A DNA stretch of 64,000 nucleotides from Botryotinia globosa. Taxonomy: Eukaryota > Ascomycota > Leotiomycetes > Helotiales > Sclerotiniaceae. The notes under the pieces were generated by a model, which saw only the letters and a list, made by a program, of their open reading frames with translations, was not told the origin of the DNA and ran no database searches. Below are positions 1 through 10,775 of the stretch, one piece after another (positions within the stretch are counted from its first letter, which is position 1; each line of letters begins with the position of its first letter). The position numbers were made by a program, and so were the translations under genes. Location of the stretch: NCBI GenBank assembly GCA_014898425.1, contig RCSZ01000012.1, positions 1,922,001 through 1,986,000 of the forward strand. Reading direction: 5' to 3'.

Positions 1-849
1 CCAGGTCATGAAGCCAATGATCTATTGGGATTCCTCATCTCAACATCGGAAGTTGTTGATCCAAAGGATATCATTATGAAGCTTTTAGTCTTGAATTCTG
101 CTGCAGTTAGTTCTTAATCTCGCTTCAATTTATAGTCACTCATTATACAAGCTGACCAGAGACTAAACAGCTACACACATCTACAATGGTTGCAGTCCAT
201 ACACTATACGATCTCTGCGAAAGACCCACCTACATCCCCGACTTACGTGCTGAAATTAAAGGTGCCTTGGAGGAAGATAATGGATTATGGAAAATTTCCA
301 GCATGTGCAAATTGAGGAAATTGGATAGTTTCATGAAAGAATCTATGCGATATAATCAACCTAATGCTCGTACGTGTATCTTAACCCCTTATACCATGCT
401 ACTAATGAATCCCTCTAGTATCATTCGACCGCATAGTTCTTACTCCGCACACCCTCTCTACCGGCCTGCATCTCCCAAGAGGAACCTTCATATCCATGGC
501 TGCCTCCTCACTATCTCGCGATCCCACATACTATACCGGACCCTCCTCCCCTTCTACATTCGACCCCTCTCGCTTTTACCAGTCGCTCGCCCAGACACAG
601 ACAGGCGCCTCCAATCCCCTCCAAGAATTCACAGGCATAGAACCTGGTAATCTGGCTTGGGGAAATGGAAGACAAACATGTCCTGGAAGATGGTATGCAG
701 GGGCCATAATCAAACTTGTTGTAGGAGAAATACTGAAGGGATACGAACTTAAGTTTCCGGAGGAAGTGAGGAGACCGGAAAACGTGTACTGGAACGCGGG
801 GATTATGCCGTGTGTTAAGCAGGAGATACTTTTGAGGAAGTTGGTATAA
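1..849 (+). CDS. Cytochrome P450, C-terminal part (5' end outside window)
   Basis: Haem-thiolate monooxygenase, normally ER-anchored; substrate unknown. Three exons join in frame: 1-105, 171-369 and 419-849, with introns 106-170 (GTTAGT donor) and 370-418 (GTACGT donor). The joined protein has an I-helix-like stretch (NSAALHTSTMVAVHTLYDL), then a K-helix-like region, and the haem loop WGNGRQTCPGRWYA at about 649-690, with the Cys that ligates haem iron. The stop is at 847-849. The frame is open at base 1, so the membrane anchor and first half are missing. All three exons keep an intact frame, so nothing seen here suggests a pseudogene. A decayed dehydrogenase lies just downstream, so this may be the edge of a secondary-metabolism or detoxification locus, but that is inference. 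Fold assignment is firm; CYP family is not determinable. Confidence 0.9.
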
Positions 850-1320
850 ATTGCGTTGGCTCAATATGTAGTGCGGGTATCTAATAAGGTTAACTCCAAT
901 GACATTCTAAACATTCTAAACATTCTAAACTATATACTCAATATGTATAAATTTGTATTCCTATTAGCCCGCTCGATCTCTATAACCATACCAATCCCTC
1001 CGCCTGCCAAAAGCTCCATTCTAGGTTGACCACGTGAATCAAATCTCTTACCCTCTCCATTCACATTTCCAATATAATTTTTCAACAAAGAAGTCCTGGC
1101 ACATACGACCATAGACTGAAGAGAATTGGGCATCCCGTCCGCTCTGCCATACACAAGCTTCAGATCGGTAGATTAGTAGTTGGGTGGGTGACCACCAGCG
1201 AATCCCTACTGTTGTATGTTCCTTTTATTTTTGAAACTTTTGATCGTGAGAACATTCTTGCTGAATCTTGGGATGAATTTGAGGAGAAAGATGCAGGAGA
1301 GGTTGAGGGTTTAGATTTTG
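850..1320. other. Intergenic stretch downstream of the P450
   Basis: No supported gene. A short tandem repeat of the 10-mer ACATTCTAAA lies at about 902-930. A 74-codon frame on the minus strand (930-1154) has no domain I recognise. Confidence 0.5.
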
Positions 1321-2175
1321 CTAGTTGAAAGGCATAAGGTTAATCAGATTATCGTTTCTCTGCAATTGTATCATCCGTAGCAAATTTAAGAAGGGGCCAA
1401 ATTCGGCAATTTTCGAGAGCCATTCGAAGACATTTATACACGGACCGTAGGCTAATAGTTTCTGAGTTTCGCAGACTCGCATAATGGAGGAATCTTTACC
1501 TGCAAGCTTGGGATTGAGAGCTGCAACCAAGGTTGTACTGACACCTTAACTCTGTGTCTTCATGGGTAGCATAGCGAAGAGTTTCTCAGCATTTTCTCTC
1601 GGCATATGTCTCCAAAAGTTTGTGTCTATGGCCAGTGAGATATCAGCACCAAGTGCCTTTTGAGCGGAAAAGAGAACAGACATCCGGGACGAGCAAAGAC
1701 AATTATAATCCCTCGCTTTGACAAGTTCAGAGAGCTGTGTAGACTATAGGGTGGTCGCTATTTTGCTCTGCCTGTATGCAATTACGATAGGGAAACTAAG
1801 AATCCACGGTAGTCCATGGGCTTCACAGAGTATTTCGGGACTTTTGTTCCTCTGGTAAAATGCATCCATCGAAGTTGTTGTCTTCGAAGCAGGAAAGACA
1901 GGAAATGTGGCCAGTACTACTCAAAGCTATGATTCGAGCTCTTTCTTTCATTGTCAGTTTGTACATGATTAGGTTGGTGATCAAGAAACTCCCAAGGTAG
2001 TTAATTTCCAAACGAATCTCAAACCATTGATACACGTAGATCCGGTTCGAGCCTTGGGATACCACATTATGTCACTGGCAGAGTCCCATCGACCGTCCTG
2101 TCCGAAGAGAAGACTCGGCAAGTCTTGTAGGGGGATATTACCTAGTCTCATGATGGTTCTACTTACTGATGTCAA
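1321..2175 (-). pseudogene. Decayed short-chain dehydrogenase/reductase (SDR)
   Basis: Pieces of a classical SDR can be read on the minus strand in more than one frame. From 5' to 3' of the relic: a piece like the NNAGIM motif (DIMWYPKART, about 2040-2090), then WFEIRLEINYLGSFLITNL and RIIALSSTGH (about 1900-2030), which match the SDR N-Y-L-G and S-S-x-G-H signatures. Next is YRQSKIA (near 1770), the catalytic YxxxK, then a tail like TNFWRHMPRENAEKLF and GVSTTLVAALNPKLAG down to a stop at 1321. At least one frame change near 2040 and an in-frame TAA near 1545 break the gene. The N-terminal nucleotide-binding GxxxGxG region was not found. In fungi such enzymes often act beside P450s; that link is inference. 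Confidence 0.72.
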
Positions 2176-2954
2176 GATTTCGTTGCGGACGGGGCCATGT
2201 TCAACGATTTAAAGGGTAACGAAGAGCAGTTTGAAGAAATGCCACACGCTGAGCTTTTGATTCAAGGTGATATCTCAAAGATTACCATGGTTCGTAAGAG
2301 ATTCGATATCCGAGTTGCAGGGCCATCTCAAGAATGCAGGGTGTGTATGAAAAGGCATCTAACCAGTTCTTGAGGCAGACAGACCCTTAGATTAAAAGCC
2401 TGATTTAGATAAATCGCCATATGATTCAGACCTAGACGGTTCGAAAGACAGTTAGCTACGTTGTCGCAAAAGCACATCCGGTATGAATAGCACGATAGAT
2501 GATCCAGATTCGGTTGTGTAAGATCCTCTCCGCGTTTCCAAAATAAACTATATATATCACCTTGAAGTCATGCCAGAGGTAGATAAAGAAATCTTTCTTC
2601 ATCGAAGAACTATACGATCAGCATTGGAAGAAGGCAAAGTGTCTGCAAATCTAGAGTACTCACTCAGGCTGCCAGGTATCTAGGTAGGTAGGTGGTGGTC
2701 AACACTAGGTAACTTTCAAGCTAACAATTTCTGCCATCCACCGCCTTCTACTTAAAGTGATTATGATCTCCACTTCAACGCTCACTGAATGACGATCCAA
2801 AAAGCTCCATACACACGCGACGCGATTTGATCAGAATTATTGAAAGAATACTACCTAGGTACTTTCTAGTCTTTCAATCTGGTGGAATCCGGTCTAAACT
2901 CTACCATCCTTCACTATCAATTGTTCACTTCATAACTTCATCTCTGTACACAAA
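2176..2954. other. Intergenic / relic sequence before the chromatin gene
   Basis: No complete gene. A short open stretch from ATG at about 2570 (MPEVDKEIFLHRRTIRSALE...) ends after some 37 codons and may be a gene fragment. Pyrimidine-rich sequence at 2890-2950 is the likely leader of the next gene. Confidence 0.4.
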
Positions 2955-4356
2955 ATGCCACTTTCCGATAAAGCTTTGACGAACGCACTCTCCAAGACTG
3001 TTCGCGATGTATTTCACAGCGACGAGAAAGATAAATTAAGTGTACGGTTTATTAGAACAAAAGTAGAAGAGGAATATGAACTGGGGGATGGTTTCTTGAA
3101 TGAAGGAAAGTGGAAGGAAAAAAGCAAGGGAATTATTAAGGGCGAAGTTGTAAGTCCACTCTGAGTTACAGCTATTCGGGTTAACAATCAATTCTAATTA
3201 TCAATTGCAGGACAAATTGATGCAAGGAGATGAAGAAGAACAAGAGGAAGAGGAAGAGCCTGCGAAGGCAAAGAATATCAAGAAAACCCCTGCCAAAAAA
3301 GCTACACCTGCTGCGAAGCCAACGAAACGACCTACTGCCGAAAAGAAGGCTCCTCCTCCAAAGAGACAAAAGAAACAGAAAACCCCCGTCTCTGAATCCG
3401 AACTTTCTGAACCTGCGGAATCAGAGTTATCAGATATTGGTTCCCAAATGAGCGAAGACGAGTCAAAAGCGAATCCAAAGAAGCAAGTAAGCAAGACTGC
3501 CAAAGCTACTTCGGATGACGAAATCGGTGACAATGAAGATGAGGTAGCACCCAAGAAGACTAAGAAACCAGTAGCGAAGGAGACGGTAACTTCTGGTTCT
3601 GAATTATCTGATATTGAATCGATCACTCAATCCGAGGCAAAATCTCCTAAACCCTCGTCTCCAAAGATCCGCGATTCATCCTTATCTTCTCTCCCAAAAA
3701 CAGAAGAAGACGCCGCGGGCAACGAATCTGACTCCTCTGCCATGTCTGTCGTTCTCGATGGACCCTTAACCACTAAATCTCGTGCCAAGAAGTCCAAATC
3801 TACTTCGTCCAAGTCCTCTAAAACAACAAAGACTGCGAAACCTAAAGCCACGAAGGCTAAGACCACGGCAGAACTTACACCCAACGAACAGCTGATTAAA
3901 ACACTTCAATCGCAACTTGTCAAGTGTGGAATTCGCAAAATTTGGGCTTTCGAATTGAAGAAATATGAAACAGAAAATGAGAAAATCAGACACTTGAAGA
4001 ACATGCTGACGGAGATTGGTATGACTGGACGTTTTAGCGAAGGCAGAGCCAGAGAAATCAAGGAGATGAGGGAATTACAGGCAGATCTAGAAGCAGTGAA
4101 GGAAGGCGAGAAAGCATGGGGAATGGGCAGAAGCTCTAGAAGAAGTGGAAGTGGTGTTGAAAAGGACAAGAAGAAGAGTGAGATTAGTGATGGTGATGAT
4201 GATGATGATGACAAAAGCAAGAGCGGCAGTGCTAAAAATGATGACGAAGAGAGTGAGGATGATGACGACGATGAGGATATGGAGGTTTCTGTTAGGGCTA
4301 GAAGAAAGAATGATTTGGCATTTTTGGGTAGTGAGGAGAGTAGTGATGATGATTGA
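2955..4356 (+). CDS. DEK-C / HIRIP3-like acidic chromatin protein
   Basis: Probable nuclear histone- or chromatin-binding protein. Exons are 2955-3149 and 3211-4356; the intron 3150-3210 starts GTAAGT and ends TTGCAG, giving 446 aa. Residues 1-60 (MPLSDKALTNALSKTVRDVF...) resemble the DEK C-terminal fold placed at the N terminus, as in fungal HIRIP3-like proteins. Residues about 66-285 are a disordered, alternating Lys-rich and Ser/Asp/Glu-rich region. Residues about 288-365 (TPNEQLIKTLQSQLVKCGIR, then LKNMLTEIGMTGRFSEGRA) form a conserved helical block typical of the HIRIP3/CHZ-related group. The tail is strongly acidic (runs of Asp and Glu, about 4190-4350) and suits binding of basic histones. 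The family call rests on pattern recognition only; the two-domain order is clear. Confidence 0.75.
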
Positions 4357-4816
4357 GCGGTTCGACTACTGATTTACCTTTTTATCAAAGGGTTTGTACA
4401 AAGTAATAGGGGATATGGAATGGAAATGAAAATGGGAGTTACACGGTATGAAGGTCATGGTTATGATATCTTAAATGCTATTGATGGGTCTGCGTTTGTA
4501 TATCGCATTGGGGTTATAGGATACAATATACCTAATATCAAGTGGCAGAATTATACGAAAACAATACAAATATTTTACTTTGGGCCCTCAAGTTGAGGTT
4601 TTGCGTCTACATTATAGCATGGATTTGAGATGGACTATGAATGGATTGAAGTATCACATCAGCTCATGTGGTACGTGTAATTGGGTATAAAATATCATCG
4701 ATTGTAACTTTTAAAACTACAAATCCTGTTATCCCTTTCCTTCCTTCAAAGTTCATACTCATGAGATCCTATTCCTCCACAAGTTGTCTTAGCATAACTA
4801 ACCAAAACACCTCGCA
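4357..4816. other. Convergent intergenic region
   Basis: This separates the 3' ends of the chromatin gene (+) and the polyproline gene (-). It is AT-rich UTR-like sequence and no feature could be supported. Confidence 0.5.
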
Positions 4817-6169
4817 CTAAATGTTATAGGTTGGAAAAAACGAACATAGAGGATGGTACACAGGGGGTTGATAAAGCATAGCATCTACATTGTCGTTGTG
4901 TCTCTTCATTTCCACATAAAGTCTCTCATTAACTTCGACAAGCCTTTGCGTTGTAAGCAATTTCTCTCTTTCAAATTCTGCAATTTCATCTTCTGGAAAA
5001 TAAATGATTGTGTGCGGGAGATACGTTGGTGGTGGGCAAGACCAAGAAGGCGGTGGCCTCTGTAGATGCTCTGTGTGAGATTGTGGTATGCGAGATTCAT
5101 AATGTGGTTCTGGTCGGGGGAATGGTGGCACTTTCTGTGGATGTCTTTGAGCAGATGTCGGTTCTGGTGGAGCTTGAACCGGAGCCCGAGGAACTTGAAA
5201 TTGTGCAGGTGGAGGTGGAGGTGGAGGTGGAGGTGGAGGTGGACGTTGAGTTCGACTGTCAGGCCTATGAGAGGATTGTCTTGGTCGTGGTCGTTCTTGC
5301 CTCTCACCCCGATTTCCATCTATACTCGCAGCACGAGAACTTCCGGATGACCTGCCGGAGCTCGATTGACTACATTCCGATCTCGATTTGGCCTGGTATT
5401 TACGTGCGACTCGAGTTGCGTGATCGTCGCAGGGAGGCGCGGATGAAGATTGTTGGTTTTCCTTTCGTCTGTACGGAACTAGAGCGCTGCAGGATGCAGC
5501 TTCTTCAGGTGGCTCAAATAAATCTAAACGGTTATCGGGCTCTTGATATTTGATTGTAGATGCCGAATTTCTCGGTTGCTCAAATGGCACCAAAGCTTGT
5601 TGCTCATGTTCATCCGGAATTACAGCTTGACGCCGGGTGTTTTGATCAATCGGGTATTCAAAAGCGCCTGATAATCGTTTTAGACGCGCATAACTGGGAG
5701 CCACGGGTCCGCATTCGGACGCATGTACAGAGGCAGGAGCTTTAGAGCTGGAATGTGCTGCTCTGGGGGATCTATGCTGGCTACTCGAACCCTTATTGAT
5801 GTTGGAAAATCCATTAAAAAGTCTCGTTAGTCGACTTGGCTTACTTGAAGCTACAGATCCACTGCTGGATTGTGCATACGTGCTTGTAGCGCCTGGTCTT
5901 CTTTTCCTATTATAGTCATCCACAAGTGTATTCGTAGTTCGCGTCTTCGGATCCTGAGGCGTAAGTTGTCTGCGTGAAGTTGTACTTTTAGAAAATCGGC
6001 GTGTGGACGATTTGGTACTCGGATTTGACACGCTTGAGGCCGCCGAGCTCTTAGAAGGTCGTCGTGTGGACGATTTGGATCTCATAGTTGACACGCTTGA
6101 AGCGGCTGATTGTATTGATCTTGGATAGTCTCCACCCTTAGGCCTGAAGGACTCTTCTACAGTAGACAT
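4817..6169 (-). CDS. Disordered Ser/Arg/Pro-rich protein with polyproline run (cluster member 1)
   Basis: Single exon, 450 aa, starting at MSTVEESFRPKGGDYPRSIQ. The open frame continues upstream to 6439, but those extra 90 residues are untidy (hydrophobic, Asn-rich) and I read them as leader. The first 150 residues are Ser/Thr/Arg-rich with a repeated cassette (SSAASSVSNPSTKSSTRR type, seen three times). The middle is low-complexity Ser/Pro/Arg/Gln. A run of about 13 prolines lies near 5200-5240, and the last 60 residues contain a probable helix or coiled coil (EFEREKLLTTQRLVEVNERL). No signal peptide or membrane segment. I do not recognise a family. It opens a row of similarly disordered genes and is divergent from the next one. 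Confidence 0.65.
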   Translation of the reverse strand: MSTVEESFRPKGGDYPRSIQSAASSVSTMRSKSSTRRPSKSSAASSVSNPSTKSSTRRFSKSTTSRRQLTPQDPKTRTTNTLVDDYNRKRRPGATSTYAQSSSGSVASSKPSRLTRLFNGFSNINKGSSSQHRSPRAAHSSSKAPASVHASECGPVAPSYARLKRLSGAFEYPIDQNTRRQAVIPDEHEQQALVPFEQPRNSASTIKYQEPDNRLDLFEPPEEAASCSALVPYRRKENQQSSSAPPCDDHATRVARKYQAKSRSECSQSSSGRSSGSSRAASIDGNRGERQERPRPRQSSHRPDSRTQRPPPPPPPPPPPPAQFQVPRAPVQAPPEPTSAQRHPQKVPPFPRPEPHYESRIPQSHTEHLQRPPPSWSCPPPTYLPHTIIYFPEDEIAEFEREKLLTTQRLVEVNERLYVEMKRHNDNVDAMLYQPPVYHPLCSFFPTYNI

Positions 6170-6842
6170 GTTTCGCTTGAATGTTGGCTTGTTTTTGATG
6201 GAACTCTTGATGCAGGCGCTCAAAAGGAAAGGAAGAAGTAAAGCTGGAAAATAATGGGGAGTTGAACGTTTAAGTATCCAAATCAAGTGCACAATTTGGG
6301 AGCCTTGAGATTCATACACCAGTGAAATGAGTAATGATGAAATCTTCATTGAGTTATGATTCCGTTTAATAGAGTTGCATATGAAATGACTCGAGTTCAC
6401 TCGATTAAAAGCTTCAAAGGATTCATATTGAAAGTTCACTTAAAAAAGCCTTAATTTTCTTCTTTTCAAACCAAAATATTATTATTTTAATACGACTAGA
6501 AAATCACAATTTGAAAAAATAAAACAAGCCGAACTATCTAATACATTTTACGCTGTTATATGGGGTTATTACCGTAGAAAGAATATAAAAGGGTCATGGA
6601 TTCATGATTACTCAAGTTGACTATGAAATTCAATGGCTCATAAACTACATGGCTTTTGGCTACTTAGAGCTCGACTTCTTCCAATATCCATTTCACTTAT
6701 CGAATCTCTGCATCAGAATTCAATCTTCGATCAGCAACATCAAAATTTGCACACAAAAAAACCAAGCCTTTTAAGATACATCCGGTGATCAACTTCAAGT
6801 CCGGCATTCTTTTCACTACCAAGACAAGCAAAAAGTCGAAGA
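6170..6842. other. Divergent intergenic region between cluster members 1 and 2
   Basis: 673 bp serving as the upstream region of two divergent genes. It is AT-rich at 6440-6560. The last 100 bp before 6843 recur in the decayed copy at 14.1-14.6 kb, so this leader was duplicated with the gene. Confidence 0.5.
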
Positions 6843-7472
6843 ATGTCTCGTACATATGATCATGGAGATCCGTGTAGCCAAAGTCTCATCGTGGGAGAAG
6901 ATCAGCCGCATCAAGGCTCAGGACCTGTCTACACCGATCCATATGGCCCTATTCCTGATGTTCAATCTCAATCTCGGTATGCTACGAGTGAAACTCGATA
7001 CAACGCGCAATATGGCACCCAATCTACAGGTGCGCAGCAGGGATACGTAAAAGCCCCACCATATCGTGCTTTCCCAAGTTCTGGTTACAGGTATGCGAAT
7101 TCTTCATCCTCTTCATCTCAACGCGCAATGCCAGCTCACCAATCTCAACCTGTTTATACTGGAAAACATGTCGAAACAGCTCCATATAAGAATTCTGGTG
7201 CGAAACATTCGCTTCCACTCCATCCTACGACGATTGATGCAAGACGCATTACACCTCCCTCCGCTGAGATGCTATCAAATTACTACTTCTTATCTTATTG
7301 TTCTCATGAAAGAGACGCGGTTTACAGTCTCAATGCGCATTTGAAGCCGAATCAAGATTATCCAAAAAACATTGTTTTTGCCAGAACAGACAGACCCAGT
7401 GTAGGTGCAAGCGCGAAGTACAATCAAGCGACTCATAGGCCTGCGGAATATTATGAGAGAAGAACAAGATAA
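6843..7472 (+). CDS. Disordered Tyr/Ser/Gln-rich protein (cluster member 2)
   Basis: Single exon, 209 aa (MSRTYDHGDPCSQSLIVGED...). Composition is Tyr-, Ser-, Gln- and Pro-rich, with many short Tyr-containing words (SRYATSETRYNAQYG, SGYRYANSSSSSSQ); no signal peptide or membrane segment. The C-terminal third is more ordered (NYYFLSYCSHERDAVYSLNA). The start is supported by comparison: a decayed copy on the minus strand at 14165-14625 matches from the leader through the start codon to the stop region, and its ATG has become ATA. That comparison shows the open frame existed before duplication. Function unknown; Tyr/Gln/Ser-rich composition can favour condensation or aggregation, but that is speculation. 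Confidence 0.68.
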   Translation: MSRTYDHGDPCSQSLIVGEDQPHQGSGPVYTDPYGPIPDVQSQSRYATSETRYNAQYGTQSTGAQQGYVKAPPYRAFPSSGYRYANSSSSSSQRAMPAHQSQPVYTGKHVETAPYKNSGAKHSLPLHPTTIDARRITPPSAEMLSNYYFLSYCSHERDAVYSLNAHLKPNQDYPKNIVFARTDRPSVGASAKYNQATHRPAEYYERRTR

Positions 7473-7675
7473 AGAAGAGAGGTAGTAGTCAATAGGAAAA
7501 GTCGATTAATCAACAAGACATGTGGAATATGAGAGCTGCGGTATCATCAGAAAAGCAAATTCATGAAGCGAGTGATGGATGGCGAGTGGAGGATTTTTGA
7601 TCGCAGGGATTAAGAGATATGGCAGGAATACGCTCACAAAGAAACCATACATAATACTTAGACTTAGAACTCAAA

Positions 7676-7697
7676 AATCGATGAGATTACAACTTTC
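7676..7697 (+). promoter_or_regulatory. Shared upstream element, copy 1 (before member 3)
   Basis: AATCGATGAGATTACAACTT, about 300-320 bp before the ATG at 7996. The same core, roughly TCGATRAxATTAxxAC, recurs at 8915, 11681, 13348 (minus) and 17799 (minus). A preceding GACTTAGAA is shared with the 8915 copy. Confidence 0.5.
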
Positions 7698-7995
7698 CAT
7701 CCTCAAGTACTCTTTCGAGTCAGGTTCTCAGTCATTTTCTCGAGTCATCTTTTGCAGATCTCACCGAATCATGCAATTTTGTTACCATGATTCTCAAATT
7801 TCGATCCATGGACTCATAGACTAAGTAGATACTAGCTACTTAAGAGTTCAGATTATCCAAAATTTCTGGTGCGCGTTTCTACACTCATTTAAACCTCACA
7901 AACTCAGCGGCTTTAAGTTTTTGATTTGAAACCGGACATTGTAGCATCACAGCCCAAACTACCTTCAAAAAAGAAATCAACGACTCAATCGAAAG

Positions 7996-8724
7996 ATGTC
8001 TGGCGCTTGGAAGTTCACAGGAAATAATTATCAAAGCTGTCTTGAAGCGGAAAAGGGTCGAGAATCCGTAGCAATGGATCAGCCACCACAAGGTAGTTGG
8101 CGAGAAAGACAAGAGGATCCACCCAGTCCATTTCCAAGCGGCCGCGGGTACGAGAGCGATGCTGCATCTACTAGCTCGTATTATTCCACTGCCCGACTTG
8201 AGCAACGCACGCCTGCTCGACACCTACCTCCTGCTAAGCGTCGTGACCAGATTTTGTCTAGCAGCTCAAGGCCAAGAGCCAGACCTCAGCGAGATACAGC
8301 GCTTTCGTCTTCAAATCGTGTGCACAAACGTCCTATCCCCTGTAGTACACACACTCAAGTCAAACATCACGAGAATGCACCACCTCGATCTCCAGTCCTG
8401 TCATCCCAGTTATCCCCCCCTACAATTGTTGTGCGACCGGCAACTCCTACTCCAGATCTCAAAGAACTTCGTTCCGTTCCTACATTCCGTAGAAGTCAAA
8501 GTCACCCGGCTTCATCATCTTCACAGCATAGAAGTGTAAGATCATCTCTGTATGGTGTTCGCAAAAGTGCCCAGACGGCTACAAATAAGAGGTTCAATAG
8601 AAGGGATCCGTTCACCAGCGGTGAAAAGCCTGATAATAAAGATTTAGATCAGACAAGCTTATTGGAGACTCAGGGAGAAGAGATACGAGTATTGGAGATG
8701 GGTTTAGGTAGATTGAATATGTAA
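7996..8724 (+). CDS. Disordered Ser/Pro/Arg-rich protein (cluster member 3)
   Basis: Single exon, 242 aa, starting MSGAWKFTGNNYQSCLEAEK. After a short N-terminal segment it is low-complexity, with Arg/Ser/Pro and poly-Ser words (SSSSRPRARPQRD; QSHPASSSSQHRSVRSS). It ends in a possible short amphipathic helix (GEEIRVLEMGLGRLNM). No transmembrane segment, signal peptide or known domain. It lies in tandem with members 2 and 4, 523 bp after the first and 492 bp before the second. Its upstream region carries the shared element seen before members 4 and 6. The overlapping 126-codon frame at 8159-8539 is taken as a shadow because its composition is erratic. Product unknown. Confidence 0.62.
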   Translation: MSGAWKFTGNNYQSCLEAEKGRESVAMDQPPQGSWRERQEDPPSPFPSGRGYESDAASTSSYYSTARLEQRTPARHLPPAKRRDQILSSSSRPRARPQRDTALSSSNRVHKRPIPCSTHTQVKHHENAPPRSPVLSSQLSPPTIVVRPATPTPDLKELRSVPTFRRSQSHPASSSSQHRSVRSSLYGVRKSAQTATNKRFNRRDPFTSGEKPDNKDLDQTSLLETQGEEIRVLEMGLGRLNM

Positions 8725-8914
8725 TTCCGAAAGAAACTGCAAGGGAGAAGGCCGGAGGGTAACAGGGACAATTTGGATAGTAGGAAAGACAACAGCGAGG
8801 TTAGTGGAGTATAGAAATGAATCATGGGATCGAGATGTTATTAGCAGGTACCTAGGAGTGTAATGAAACAAGAAGCTAGACAGATGATGAATAATTGCTA
8901 GACTTAGAAATCAG

Positions 8915-8935
8915 AATCGATGATATTATCACTTT
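8915..8935 (+). promoter_or_regulatory. Shared upstream element, copy 2 (before member 4)
   Basis: AATCGATGATATTATCACTT, 302 bp before the ATG at 9217. It is followed by a TCATTTCCTGA/CTGAATCATTTCC duplication. Like the 7676 copy it is preceded by GACTTAGAA. Confidence 0.5.
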
Positions 8936-9216
8936 AATTTTTTTAGTCATTTCCTGAGTCATTTCCTGAATCATTTCCATTCATGTATATCAATTTTTGA
9001 TATCGAGAACTCGTACACTGCATAAGTTTTGTCCATTTAACGGTTCCTTGTCTCCTGATTTTCTGGGTTGCTTTCCCTCTTTTTATCAACAACAATAAGA
9101 CTGCATCAACATCCAACCTTAGATTTAAGAATCAACACTTGGAAACAACTTTCCCAACAGTTTGAGTGGAGAACAAGACAAACCAGCACTAAAAAATACC
9201 AATAAAAAATTGGAGG

Positions 9217-9903
9217 ATGTCTAACGTCGTACAAAGATATCAAACACAGGCCGAATTCCAGCCTCGTCGTGATGATAACTTTGAGGTAGAAGATATCACG
9301 GAAACAGAGGATAATTGTCATCCAGTTCAATGGAACGATGGACAATACACAAGTCAGCGACCTGTTTCTACCGTTCCAAATTCTGGCACTAGGCTTCGTC
9401 CCTCAAGTAGCGAGTCAGATACTCAATTTCGAGAAAGAAGTGACTATGGATCAGTTCCAGCATACACTTCTGGACGTGCCGAGCGTAGTTTTCCCCGTTA
9501 TACGTCTAATCAACCACGGTATGGAAGACAACCGAACTCTGTACACATCAGGCAGCCAGGAGAACGGTCATTTCTACCCACGGCTTATGCTGCACAACAT
9601 CAGTATCGAACACTCTCTCCATCACCGCCTCCACTGCCTCCAGCACGTATAAGAATCAGCCGTCAAAGGTCTCCCCCTTTGCCTCCTTACTCAGTCTTCC
9701 GGAACCAGAGTACTTCTACACCGGCCGCCAGATTTCAAACGGATCCCGGCTTACCATCTATGCGCCACAGAAATGCTTATACGAGTACTGCGAGACCAGA
9801 TCAGTATACTGGTGCTCGGGGAGCTCAAGTAACTGAGTTTAGAACAGCTGAAGGAAATGATGCGTACAGAAGGTTCTTGAGGAGCGAAGCGGGAATGATA
9901 TAA
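9217..9903 (+). CDS. Disordered protein with C-terminal FRTAExNDAY motif (cluster member 4)
   Basis: Single exon, 228 aa (MSNVVQRYQTQAEFQPRRDD...). Mostly low-complexity: Ser/Arg/Tyr in the middle and a Pro-rich stretch (SPSPPPLPPARI, SPPLPPYSVF) near residues 130-160 that resembles SH3/WW ligands. The last 25 residues (VTEFRTAEGNDAYRRFLRSE) match the C-terminal part of member 6 (RVRFRTAEANDAYEMHLRS) on the opposite strand. The alignment extends about 20 residues upstream of the motif, so the two are paralogues that kept one conserved C-terminal module while the rest diverged. About 35 bp of 3' flank is also shared. No known domain. Confidence 0.68.
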   Translation: MSNVVQRYQTQAEFQPRRDDNFEVEDITETEDNCHPVQWNDGQYTSQRPVSTVPNSGTRLRPSSSESDTQFRERSDYGSVPAYTSGRAERSFPRYTSNQPRYGRQPNSVHIRQPGERSFLPTAYAAQHQYRTLSPSPPPLPPARIRISRQRSPPLPPYSVFRNQSTSTPAARFQTDPGLPSMRHRNAYTSTARPDQYTGARGAQVTEFRTAEGNDAYRRFLRSEAGMI

Positions 9904-10775
9904 AGAAGAATTTGAATGCAAGATTGGGAAAGGTTAAACATATCAGACAGCACGCTGACAATAGTTGCATCAGAAAGTGAAATAGGAAGCCAAAGTGATG
10001 TAAAACGGGGGAATTTTTTTCATTTGATAGGAGGGCATGATAGAGAATGTGGGTTTAAGAATGCCGAATCGTTGGATATAAAGGAGTGTTGAAAACTCTT
10101 GAGGACTATGAATCAAAAGCGTTGATGTCACAAACTTGTGTATATGGCTGTGCAACAAAAAACCCAAATTGAGATTTCAGTCATATTGCAATTACTGGGA
10201 TCGAACATCCGATGTTTCAAAGGATCCTTTAAATGCTGCTATCTTGCTATTAAAGTCACTGATGGCGCTTCCCTCCATCACCCTCGAATTTCTTCAGGAC
10301 TAACACTTTTGACCATCAATATAAAATTCTATATCTAACCCAATTTCTCCACCAAAAACTCGAGGCGCAAAATCTAGGCAATGGAAAGACGAAAAAGGAG
10401 ACAGAGCAATGTAAGGGCAAGAAATGAAAACAAGGAGCCGACGAGGAAGAAGTGGTAAAAGTAGAAGAAATGGATGTGTGAAAAAGGTACGAGATGATGT
10501 GACGAAATCAAGAGATCAGTCAAAGAGATTCGAGTCATTAATATTACGCATTTGCGCTTGTTGCTAAACTGAAGTATGTATGACTTCATCAGTTTCGATT
10601 ATTCATATTTGGAATATACACACTTTGTGGAGTCATAGATCCTTAGCTTTTGTTCATTTAAGCGTTCGGCATCCCTCCAGATGTTGTTGATTTCTGCTTC
10701 TTTTCATTAACAACAACCATCCAATCAAGACTTCTCATCAACACCCAGAGTCCAAATCAATACCATACCAATACA
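9904..10775. other. Intergenic region between members 4 and 5
   Basis: No gene. 10107-10142 repeats, inverted, at 12083-12118 (core ATGAATCAAAAGCGTTGATG). The part just upstream of member 5 (10640-10750) shares words with the leader of member 4: CATTTAA(C/G)(G/C)GTTC and a run of (A/T)CAACAACA before CATCAACA(T/C)CC. Confidence 0.5.

Noticed and set aside
930..1154. 74-codon minus-strand frame after the P450
   Set aside because: No recognisable domain, start context or homology; probably chance or very old relic.
2570..2683. Short frame MPEVDKEIFLHRRTIRSALE...
   Set aside because: Only 37 codons, no splice continuation found; could be a gene fragment but not supportable.
4906..5553. Overlapping frames rich in Leu-His or Val-Glu repeats
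   Set aside because: These are shadows of the polyproline-coding CCA/GGT triplet repeat of cluster member 1.
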